In this document: positions 1 to 9,025 of the stretch, in pieces
Position numbering within the stretch: the first letter of the stretch is position 1
How the letters are laid out: each line of letters opens with the position of its first letter
Source of the DNA: Guillardia theta CCMP2712
Lineage: Eukaryota > Cryptophyceae > Pyrenomonadales > Geminigeraceae
Assembly (NCBI RefSeq): GCF_000315625.1
Contig: NW_005434592.1
Location: forward strand, 239,225-303,224
DNA length: 64,000 nucleotides
Direction of reading: 5' to 3'
The notes under the pieces: generated by a model
Database searches by the model: none
Seen by the model: only the letters and a program-made list of their open reading frames with translations
What the model was told of the DNA's origin: nothing
Program-made: the position numbers and the translations under genes

Positions 1-45
1 TACCGCAGCATGTCAAGTGCTCCTCCTCTCACTCTGGGTTGGCAG

Positions 46-746
46 GGTGTGGGAGACGGAGGCAACGAGGTCGGCATGGGCAAGCGCATCAAACTTGTTC
101 GCGCGCATGTTCCGTTAGGGGACAAGATCGCATGCACAGTGAAGGTGAGGGAAAGGGTTCACGTTCGTGCTCAACGTTGTGCTGATGTTGTAACGTCAGG
201 CGGACCACCTGATAGTTGCTGGAGTCTCCAACTGGGGAGGGTGGGCCCTTGCTCTTGCCCTCATGATCAGTCAGGTAGATTACCTTCCTGCCTCCCTCCT
301 ATCCCACCATAGTAACGAAACAACTCTCCTCCATCTCTCGCGCTCCCCCGACTCCCTCTCCTCCCGTCTCCCTCTCCCTCCCCCTCCCCCTTCTTTCCTG
401 CTCCTCGTTCCCCTCCCCGTTGCCTTTCCCAGTTGCCTTCCCTGTCCTCGCCACTCCTTCCCTCCTCCCGGCGTTTCCCCTGCTGATTTTCTTCCAGCAA
501 TCTCACACGGACCCTCACGTTCTCAGCCTCGACGGCGAGAAGCGCATCCTGCAGGCGATGATCGCAGCTGGAGCTCGTGACGGGTGCGCCTGGTCCCTCC
601 TGGTGCGAGCTCACTCCTTGTGCAGAGTCACGTCGAGCGACCAGCTCTCGGTGGACGGAATGCCGTGGGAGACGCATGAGGAACTCCTCAAGACGATGCT
701 GAGCATAGCTAGCGATGAGGAAGAGATGAAGGATAGAGGAGGTTGA
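46..746 (+). CDS. D-glutamate cyclase-like protein (DUF4392/DGLUCY family), C-terminal exons only
   Basis: These are the last four exons of a gene whose 5' part lies outside the window. Splicing 46-144, 200-274, 498-583 and 626-746 keeps one frame. It gives the motif GVGDGGNEVGMGK, then a stretch ending AGVSNWGGWALALALMISQ, then VDGMPWETHEELL near the stop. From family knowledge, DGGNE-GMG and SNWGGYAL are hallmark blocks of the DUF4392/D-glutamate cyclase family, which converts D-glutamate to 5-oxo-D-proline; in animals the enzyme is mitochondrial. Introns 145-199 and 584-625 are only 55 and 42 nt, with GT and AG ends. The 275-497 intron is strongly pyrimidine-rich. The acceptor at 45 (ggcag) marks the left exon edge. 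The TLK gene on the other strand ends 68 bases downstream, so the two converge. The family call is firm; the activity is inferred. Confidence 0.8.
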
Positions 747-813
747 GAGCAGCAGGCAAGTTCGGGGAGGTATACAAGTGTACAGAAGAGAGAGGAATAT
801 ACAGGGACGGAGA

Positions 814-3800
814 TCAACAAGCGACTGAGCTGCTCGTTGAGTTTGTGCTTGCTTGTCGGCCCGTCTGACGAAGGTACGGGTCCTGCCATGTCATCATCAG
901 CCAGCTGGGGTCGAAGTGGAGGGGGCAGACCTGGAAGATGGTGAGGACGTTGGGTCTATCCTGCTGCTTGTACGAGAGGCACTTGCGGATGAATTCCTTG
1001 GCCTTGTCCGACACCTTGGGCACGTCTTTGCCCTCAGGGAAGGAAACGCTTGTCGACTTGGTGATGGTCTGCCATGCTCGAATCAGGCCGGCCTGTCGCA
1101 CCCAGCAAGACTTCACCTGGTCGCGCAGCATGTGATCCTGGGACATTCCATGCCCGAAGGGTTTTGTCCCGTAGAGCATCTGGTAGAAGATGACTCCAGC
1201 CGACCACACGTCAACCTTTGACGAGATCTTGGGGGGAGACGTTCCAACCTGCTCGCACATGTTTAAGATTGAGCGGCACGGCAGGGAGATGGCGGAGACC
1301 TCGAAGCATTCGGGAGGGAGATACCAGTAAGTTCCAGCTCCTTGAGAGGTCAGCTCGATCTCGTTGGAGTTTTCCGAGTGCTCTTCCATGACTTTGGATA
1401 GCCCGAAGTCAGAGATTTTCACCTCTCCTTTGTGAAAGAGGATGTTTCCAGGCTTTAGATCAAAATGAATGACCTGTGAGATAGTTCAACAGCGAGTTTG
1501 GCGGGAGAAACTCAAGAGGAGAGAGACTGGAAGGAGGAGATAGAGGACTTGGCATAGGGTGAAACAAAGCAAGGTATACGGAGAGGGACGCGAGGAAGAC
1601 AAGAAGGAGTGGAGAAGAGGCGCAACCTTCTGTTTCTGCTCATTGAGATATTTCAGTCCTGCAAACACTTGCATGATGATGGAACGAGCCTCGCGCTCTG
1701 AAATTGTCTTTCTCTCCTTGAGCACCTGATCAAGTACTCGTCACAAGCAGATGCAACGCTCTACAGACAGACCTGCTCTAGATCGCCTTCGTCACAATGC
1801 TCAAGCACGGTGCAGAACCCATTGGTAGAGACTTCAAAGACATCTATCAATCGAACTATCCTTGGATGGCACAACTTTTTCTGAATCTCGTATTCTCTTG
1901 TAGCGTGCTTCATGTAATTCGTTCGCTTCTCTTCCTTCCATTGAGGATTCAATTCGTGGATTTTACATGCGACATCCCTCATTTCAACCAAATCGAAGGC
2001 CTTGTAAACTTCAGAGAAGCCACCTTTACCTGAAGATTGTGTCACTATCTCAATCACAACAGGCATAGATGTATCATGCCTAAAAGTTGTAGGAGCAAAT
2101 ATCGATTGTTGAGTAGAGGGAAATCGTTATAACGAGATCTTTGCCTATGAAAGAGTTATCATTGAGAGGGAGAAAGAAAGAAGATCTAGACTCACTGATC
2201 TTGAAATCTTTTGATTTCCCGAATGAGTGTGTTTTTCTCCCTGTCTAACTTGTCCTTTTCCTCCGAGAACATTTTTTCCTTGTCTTTGATCTTCTGGGCT
2301 CTCAATCTGAAAATCTCTTCTTGTTCTTGTTGCTCATCTGAAGGGACTGGGGGTGGATTCATTTGTCCAGCTGATTGATTTATAACTACAGAGCTTCGAC
2401 ATCGCTTCTGAAACGCTTTCTTGTCCTTTTCCAAACATTCTTTTTCGTGGTTCAGAGCCTCGATATTGCGCTGAAGCTCTTCCCATCTGTGAGATAGAAG
2501 TTCAGGTTCACTCTAGAAAAAAGGACGGACGGATCTTACGCGCTGCCGTACTCCCAATACTCTTGTACTGTCATGCCACTCCGCATGTACGAAACTCGTC
2601 CCACTCTCATCTGCTGTCAAGTCAAAGAAAGTCATACTATATGAACCACCAACAGTGTCAGTCGCCAGTCTTGACCCTGTCAGAGCACGCTCTTCACGTG
2701 CTGCTTTGATCAAAAGTCCTTTCATTACTTCTCGAACCTGAAGAGGCTGAATGAATTTGAAAAATATCATCAAAGCTGGATTTACCCGTTGGTCATGCTG
2801 CCTTCTCAGGGCTGCAGCATCTGCTATATCTTGTCTCGCTTGCGCAGCTGCTCTTTCTCTTGCTTCAGCCTCCAGCTGCGACACCATATCGATCAATGAA
2901 TTTCAAATTGAATCCTATTTCACAAACCTCAGAAATGGCTGCTTTGCGTTTTTCTAGCTCTTGTTCTCTTTCTTTTAGCTCTCTAAACCTGCTCTCCATA
3001 GCTGACTCCCGTCTCTTGAGATCTCTTTCAAGATTCATCAGTTCCTTTTCTCTGCTAAGGATGTTGTCGGGAGCAATATTTGATTTGATGTCTGACACTG
3101 AATTGCCACCATCACGGCTATGGTCGGAGTGATTGCAGATCGATAGACCTGGAATGTCAACATCAAACAAGGAACCACCACCAAGCAGAGTTACCATTGT
3201 CCGACTTTGGTGCGAAAAAATGAGTGATGGTGCGAGAATTCTTCTCGAAACGATCTTCAGGAGATCTTGGTTCGTGATTATGCGACCTGTGTCGTTTGAG
3301 GTGGCCGTCCCTTCCATGACGGCCAGGCGTCGATCCTCTTCTCGATCCCCTCACATCATCTTGCCTTCGTTTTTGGCGACGATCGCAATCTGACGTGGTT
3401 CGACCTGTTTCCGATCCTCTGCTTGCTCCATCGTCGATTTCTGAATTCGGATACTTGTCGCTAGGAAAGATGTTTCTCTTGAATAGCTCTTTAGATGCAC
3501 AGCTATCGCCGGATGCTTCTGAAGACTCTCTGGTATCTTCAAGTTCCTCAGCACTGAAGTGCTCACTATGAGCCGTGTTCTCATCGAGTGAAGGAGCTAA
3601 ATTCAAGTTTCTCTCCGACTTCGTCTCACTAGTGGGATTCTTCTTTTCTTCCATGTTCTCATAGTTATCCGATTTCGCTGACTTCACGTTAATTGGCGAA
3701 AGAACAGATGCCCGGTTGGGATCGGGTGACGTCGGAGCACCCGGGACATAAGTGAAGGATCCTGCTGGGCCAGATATTCCATCTTTGCTTCCATCATTTC

Positions 3801-3938
3801 CAAATCCAACAACCTAGATGAGAAGGCATCAAAGAAGTTCTTGGATCTCTGCAGGAGGAGGACGAGGACGAGGAGGACGAGGACGAGGACGAGGAGAAGG
3901 AGGACGAGGACGAGGAGAAGGAGGAGGAGGAGGACGAG

Positions 3939-3974
<36 letters not shown>

Positions 3975-4303
3975 GAGGTGAACTAGACTCACAGTTTCTA
4001 CCACGTTCGATGCGCCTGAGCTCGTTAGCCTTGCTTCCAGCACTTTCCTCTTATCTTCCGGCACAACCGAAAGCACATCTGGCAAGAAGTAGAATTACAA
4101 ACAAGGAGAGTGCATGAATCATGTATACCTGTTGTTGGAGCATTGCAAGACGATGTGCATGATTGATTGCTTTGGTCAAGAGTCAAGGTGAACTTGGGGA
4201 AAGAAACGAATCCATTCGGCCCATTACTCTCAGTTTCAGTTCTCGACCTCGAGTCGCCCTTGGAGACCGTAGCGGGTGTAAGCGGCTGTCTTTGATCGTT
4301 CAT
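814..4303 (-). CDS. TLK: Tousled-like serine/threonine protein kinase
   Basis: Tousled-like kinases are nuclear kinases that phosphorylate histone chaperones such as Asf1 during S phase. At least ten exons read leftwards. The N-terminal part has a block ending [15 protein letters not shown] (about 4000-4080) and [15 protein letters not shown] (about 3190-3240), both resembling conserved TLK N-terminal blocks. A coiled coil follows, with [18 protein letters not shown] and TLIREIKRF at 2192-2340 as in the family. The kinase domain starts with [14 protein letters not shown] (about 2000-2030), continues with [15 protein letters not shown], then IHFDLKPGN (about 1450), [39 protein letters not shown] and [12 protein letters not shown], and closes with DPYLR. 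HFD replaces HRD, as in TLKs, which are non-RD kinases. Intron 3845-3990 is almost pure GAC/GAG repeat. The ATG at 4303 is plausible but an upstream exon is possible. Confidence 0.9.
3846..3978. repeat. (GAGGAC/GAGGAG)n microsatellite inside a TLK intron
   Basis: About 130 bases consist almost only of GAG and GAC triplets. On the minus strand they lie between a GTGAGT donor and a CATCTAG acceptor, so they are intronic. The open frames they create (poly-Leu/Val on one strand, poly-Arg/Gly on the other) are artefacts. A shorter tract of the same triplets lies at about 19271-19308. Confidence 0.9.
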
Positions 4304-4309
4304 AACTTC

Positions 4310-5640
4310 ATGAGTTTGCTGCAACCTGGCATCTGGACTTAGCCGATCAAGAAAATCAAACAGTAAGAATGAAATTTGAAGCCATGGGTGGACGAATGGA
4401 AACAAACAAGGAGAATGACGGGCAGCAAGCAGCATGCAGGTGTTCAGAATTTAGTAAGACCATGTTGCTACAACAAGATGCAAATGGGAAAGATGAGCAC
4501 AAGACAGCCATCCAAAGGATCGACTGTAATCCCATCCTGCAAACAGCGCATTCGGCAATCGCGGTTCGAACATGCTCTTCCTTGCAGACAAGTTACATAT
4601 GAAGAAGAAGACGATGATGGCACTGAAGATCAGAGCTCTGAGAAGGGGGAGAGGAGGGAGGAGAGGAGGAGGACGGAGCCAATGAAAGGTAAGAATGCCG
4701 CTCTTGTTGGCACGGGCTTGGCGGGAAGGACAGAATCGAAGATTAGGAATTCGGGGGTAGGGTAGGATAACGTAGGGTAGGGGTGGGGATGAGATCTCAC
4801 CGGTATGTGAAAGTCACTAAAGGGGTATGGTGTATTTTCTAGATCGTGGAATGCTAAGTGAAGGGGTGGGGTACCCATGTAAGTCTTCAGGGAGAAGGAA
4901 GCAGAAAGGTTGCTGGGGGTGGGTGATGTACATTGAGGGTGAGGGGTTGCCAACAAAGGAAATTGAAACTTCTTATAGGCTAAAGTTTCATGTTTGGAGC
5001 AACTCAAAGTTCAAAACTTTCAAACTTCAGCGATCCATGCCCGCCTCGGATTCATAGGATATGGACATGCATGGGCTGGCGGCGAAGATCAAGGGGTCAG
5101 AGAATGTCGGGAGAAGTCACACAGTCTATGAAGGTGAGGAAAACAAGAACAAGATAGATCGTCGCCATCGCTATCACCAAGATGATGATGAGGAGGAGGA
5201 GGAGGAGGAGGAGGAGGAGGAGGAGGAGGAGGAGGAGTATTAGGAGGAGTATCAGGAGGCGGAAGACGAGGAGTATCATGCATATAATCAAGGGCGAAAG
5301 GAAAGTTGGAGTCATCAGGAGATCAAGGTTGATCGGATCAGTCAGAGCTTAAGAGGAGTTGGCGAGAGAAACCAATGTTAGAGGGGAACAAGGTGGCAGC
5401 GAGATGGGAGGGTCGAGGAACAGATATTCAAATACAGATGAACTGCACCGATATGATACAACTTCAGAATACCCGTACTTAAACAACATGCAGAGATGAT
5501 AAGGGACTGCTGTGATTCAGATTTCATAGGGCTGTACAGTGATAGAAGATGTAGATGTAGAACAGAAGTGAAACTGTCAGATTCAGGTGTTCGAAGGGAG
5601 GAGAGAGGTTTTGTGCCGTCTCTGCGAGCTAAGCCCATGG
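4310..5640. other. Spacer between TLK and the PX gene, with G-rich tract
   Basis: No convincing gene was found here. The stretch 4748-4950 is rich in GGGTA/GGGGTGGGG words (for example gggtagggtaggg near 4755). A GAG trinucleotide run lies at about 5190-5237. Either side could hide 5' non-coding exons of the divergently placed TLK and PX genes, but I see no splice-supported coding block. Confidence 0.5.
5190..5237. repeat. (GAG)16-like trinucleotide microsatellite
   Basis: About 48 bases of uninterrupted GAG/GGA units follow a short GAT run. They open spurious poly-Glu, poly-Pro and poly-Leu frames on the two strands. There is no sign that they lie in a gene. Confidence 0.9.
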
Positions 5641-5660
5641 CAGTCTCATGCTCCGCTGGA

Positions 5661-6288
5661 GTCGTTCGTTGGGAAGTGCGCAAACGTGGGTCTATGTCGA
5701 TTCTTCTTCTCATTCAATGATGAATTGATCAATTTCACAACCTGCAGGATTTTCAGATTTCGTAAAGCTTCATCTTGCGCTGAAGAACAAGCAGACGGTA
5801 TTGCATGAAGTAGACAAGGCAACTATGCGTTAGATGACATGCGCCAGGTGACAGCTAATCTGCCACCGAAACAACTGTTCGGCAAACTCTCTGGAGCGGT
5901 GAGCAGTGAGTGAGGTGGTCTCGAGATGAAAGAGCCGCAGGTTATTAAGCGGAGGCAGGAGGGACTAGACAAGTACCTGGAGGTGCTCCTGAAGGAAGTA
6001 GAACCAGCTCAAGTTTGCCTCTCCCTTGGACAGGGAGCAGCTATACTGACTTGGGTCCAGTTGAACATGATCTACTCCTTCCTGCAAGTGCCTCAAACCT
6101 TGTTGAGCTCGATGCAAGGAAACATCTCCTCTGCAACGGGCGGCGATGTGGACAGCACAGGCCATAGCTCCAAGACAGAATCGGTCGCCCCGTCTCAGAT
6201 AAAAGAGATGTCCTCTGACGCGTCCTTGTACAGCTTCCTGTTCCTATGGCCTCAAACTCCGACGATGCCGCGAATCGTGAAATCGTAG
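5661..6288 (+). CDS. PX (phox homology) domain protein, 5' end unresolved
   Basis: PX domains bind phosphoinositides and bring proteins to endosomal or plasma membranes. Joining 5661-5685, 5748-5797, 5848-5898 and the exon from 5941 gives a continuous PX core. It reads VVRWEVRKRFSDFVKLHLAL, then LPPKQLFGKLSGA, then VIKRRQEGLDKYLEVLL, with LNMIYSFLQVP a little later. The R(R)xSDF block, the PPK loop and the ERRxGLxxYL-type helix are the classical signature and contain the usual lipid-contacting basic residues. The introns are 62, 50 and 42 nt with GT-AG ends. After the domain comes a Ser/Thr-rich tail that stops at 6288. The first PX strands must lie upstream, but I could not fix those exons. 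Further downstream exons are also possible. The specific sorting-nexin subgroup cannot be told. Confidence 0.75.
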
Positions 6289-7180
6289 ATCAGGTTGGAG
6301 ATGCTGGTTTTCTGGAAAGGGAGGGTTCAGGGGTTTGAGTATCTTCTTTGCAGATCTCGGACTTGATGATCGACGTGTTTCAGGTAAGACAATGGTAGGT
6401 GTTTTGAAGAAGCACAAGAGTTAGATAGCGGCAGATGCCTCTGCCTGCAAAGGGAATGGATTACGAGATGAGATGCAAGAAATACAGGTTTGCAAGCCTT
6501 GCCTGTGATGACAATCTGGTCAATGATCGAATGATTCTAACAGGACGATGGTAGAGAAAGTTCCCTGGCCTCTAGAGCACGGAGAGGATCTTTCGCGTTA
6601 TCTTCTCCGTAAGATCGTCTTATCATCGATTTCCTTCTGATGTGTTGGTGGGTCAGGTGCAATCGACCCCTCAAACTTGCCTGCCCCAACGATGAATGTA
6701 TGATGCTCCCTTGTTCATCTTTGTGTGATTGATTTTGTTTTATGCCAGAACGTGAAATCGAAAGAAGAATCGATGAGATTGTTGAGGGAAGCCACGTCCG
6801 AATCAAGCATTTTTTTTATGAACTGAAAAGATTATCAAAACTATGTAAATCAGATCAAAAATGGTACTTGATTTTCTTTGATGATGATATGATAGAGTGC
6901 TTGAGCGGTCGAAAATCCGGTATGTAAATAAGCAAAGGAAGGCTTTCAAATGCTCTCATCCAGTCGAATCAAGTTCAAGAAAGGGTGCACTAAGGGGTGG
7001 GAAGGAAAGGGTTCGTTTGGCTTTTGATTTTATAGTAAAACAACTCGATTTATAATACAGCTACAGAAGCATGAAATACATGGCAAAGATAAGCTCGGAT
7101 TTGAGATGAATCAAGAGCAGAAGCTCGCCAGCCACCACAACATACACAAACAAACACACACACACACACACTTTTGTCCC
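6289..7180. other. Spacer with no confident gene
   Basis: Short open frames exist on both strands. One on the plus strand at 6742-6927 (61 residues, Lys/Glu-rich) lacks splice or family support. A (CA)n stretch of about 20 bases lies near 7151, in the 3' region of the neighbouring minus-strand gene. Nothing else is recognisable. Confidence 0.4.
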
Positions 7181-8635
7181 TCAATTCACGACAATGACTT
7201 CATCCTCTTCCTCACGCATGGAAGTCAAACTGGAGATGACAGCAAAGTCGACAGAATCTCCAATAAACACGCAAGCTTTCATCATGCCTTCGTCGCAAAC
7301 AACACACGATAAGGTATCCTTGTTCAGGTTCCTCAAGTAAGCCTCGTGCATCTGATCACATTCATAGCTCGAACTGGAGTACTTTGAGTTTGTGTTGAGC
7401 CCGACAAAGGCAGCAATACTGCTCTCTGCTGCGCTTGCCATGAAACTGCCTCCCGCTTTCTCTCTGCGGCTGTTTGTCTTGTTGCCTATGAGAGTCATTG
7501 CTGTCTGCGATGGCGAGGAGATGGAAGACAACGATAACGATGATGATGATGATGACGACGACGACGACGACGACGACGACGAGCGAGAGCACGAGGAGAG
7601 GCAGGAGCAGGCTGGTAGATCTGAGTACAAGGCAATGTCGTATGGCAAGCCAACAACAAGATGCGACTGAATGACCCGCTGGCTCTTGATCGCCTCCACT
7701 AACGACGGGTTCACAAGGTGCGAGAGGGCATTGTCGGCGCTCGGGAGAACTCTGGTGGAGACGATGGTGAGTTTGTCCAAGAGCTTCATGGTGTGTTCGT
7801 CCAAAAGCTTGTATTCTGTCATCTCACACACAACATGAAAATTGATTGTCATTGTCACCCTCCTGACCTCGAGGAATCCCTTCAGGTACACAAAGTCTGC
7901 AATCCATTCACCATTGTGCAGTCGGAGGGTTTTGGATTGGTTGGTGCAACCAAGTGCAACGATCTTTCTGCAACCAAACGCCAGTGTGGTCTCAATCTCT
8001 GTGCTGTCAGCCAAAATCTCGCTCGCAAACGCCATGATGTATTCGCCAAGCTCACCATACCTTGACAGTGAGTGGGAACCCTCCTCAGTCCAGAGCAGAT
8101 GCGAAATGCAGCCTCTTCCTCTGAAGCGTGTGCTGCATGTGACTTGAAAGTTTTCGACGTCGCCGTCGTGTACAATGCAGATGCCATACTTTCCCACATC
8201 GTCGTTTGATTTCAGATTCTCGACGTGAGGAGTCTTGTCCCGTGGGAGGACCTCAGTGTACATCCTTCTGATCATCCTCTCGGTCAGCCCAGATGCTTCT
8301 CTGGTCTTCCTCGAGCTAAGGTTCTTGTCTTGATGCTCCATGTTGTGATCGTACTCAAGTTTCCTCCACGTCTCCCTGATCTCTTCTTCTTCCAACTTGC
8401 TGAGCTTCCTGCTCTCTGCTGGGGCAACAGCATGATGAAAAGCTTGCCTACGTTCAAGGTGCTTCTCGGCATTGTTCTGATGATAGATCCGACCTCCGTG
8501 CTGCATGCTCTTCGGCATCTCTCTCCAGCTCTCCCCGCCTTCCCCGCTCTCTTGTGATAGTCCAGCCATGAACTCAAGGTTTCCCACAAACCTGGGGAAT
8601 CCGTTTGTACCTCCAAGATTATACACTAAAATCAT
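7181..8635 (-). CDS. Unknown protein of about 484 residues with a poly-Ser run
   Basis: A single uninterrupted frame of 484 codons starts at a real ATG at 8635 and ends at 7181, with no introns needed. I recognise no family. The N-terminal third is charged and rich in Glu, Arg and Lys. The middle (roughly residues 140-300) looks like a folded alpha/beta domain with sequences such as KYGICIVHDGDVENFQVTC and EIETTLAFGCRKIVALGC. Near residue 350 a run of about 17 Ser is encoded by a GAT/GAC-type repeat read on the opposite strand (7538-7581). The C-terminus is acidic, ending EEEDEVIVVN. No signal peptide or membrane segment is obvious. An antisense frame reading poly-Asp through the repeat is a shadow. 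Length and codon regularity make it likely to be a gene; function is unknown. Confidence 0.65.
   Translation of the reverse strand: MILVYNLGGTNGFPRFVGNLEFMAGLSQESGEGGESWREMPKSMQHGGRIYHQNNAEKHLERRQAFHHAVAPAESRKLSKLEEEEIRETWRKLEYDHNMEHQDKNLSSRKTREASGLTERMIRRMYTEVLPRDKTPHVENLKSNDDVGKYGICIVHDGDVENFQVTCSTRFRGRGCISHLLWTEEGSHSLSRYGELGEYIMAFASEILADSTEIETTLAFGCRKIVALGCTNQSKTLRLHNGEWIADFVYLKGFLEVRRVTMTINFHVVCEMTEYKLLDEHTMKLLDKLTIVSTRVLPSADNALSHLVNPSLVEAIKSQRVIQSHLVVGLPYDIALYSDLPACSCLSSCSRSSSSSSSSSSSSSSSLSLSSISSPSQTAMTLIGNKTNSRREKAGGSFMASAAESSIAAFVGLNTNSKYSSSSYECDQMHEAYLRNLNKDTLSCVVCDEGMMKACVFIGDSVDFAVISSLTSMREEEDEVIVVN
7538..7581. repeat. Coding (GAT/GAC)n trinucleotide repeat
   Basis: About 44 bases of GAT and then GAC units sit inside the 484-codon minus-strand frame, where they encode poly-Ser. 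Multiples of three keep the frame open, so length variation would change only the Ser count. Confidence 0.85.
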
Positions 8636-8639
8636 AATG

Positions 8640-9025
8640 ATTATTGCAAATATATATAATTACTACACAAAAACATATAATTCTTCAATATCTTGGGGAA
8701 TTGTTGTATAATGAGATGCAGCTAGGAACAGTTACAATTGTAACGGTGAATTATTCCACCACCCCTACCCCTGGATTCATGCCACAAACCTCTACACTAA
8801 ATGGGACCCAATACCACCCCATAATGCTATGGCTAAATGACCCGTACTCTACTTTACCTTGTTCTTTACCCCCTCTTTGTTAACAAAAAGTACCCTGGTC
8901 ACCCGATCTGTACTCTACCACCCCACCACCTATTTTAATGGGCCATAGCAGTACCCCTACCCCCATCTAAGCAACCCCCTTTTTCATTGTGTTGCGTGAC
9001 CCCCACCCTGATCAGGAAGACTAAG
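8640..9025. other. Intergenic AT patch followed by a C-rich CCCCTACCCC tract
   Basis: An AT-rich segment with tatatataattactac at about 8648-8665 is followed by repeated CCCCTA/CCCCACC words up to about 9030. This region separates two divergent genes, the 484-residue unknown (-) and the SLC22-like transporter (+), so it should contain both promoters. I see no defined promoter element. Confidence 0.5.

Noticed and set aside
3684-4085. Poly-Leu/Val membrane protein on the minus strand and Arg/Gly-rich protein on the plus strand
   Set aside because: Both arise by reading through the GAG/GAC microsatellite; splice signals place it inside a TLK intron.
4748-4960. Interstitial telomere repeats, because of GGGTAGGG words
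   Set aside because: The words are irregular (ggggta, ggggtgg, gggtag) with no fixed 6- or 7-base period, so they are not telomeric arrays as far as can be read.
7392-7670. Plus-strand protein with a poly-Asp run
   Set aside because: It is antisense to a continuous 484-codon frame; the poly-Asp results from the GAT/GAC repeat.
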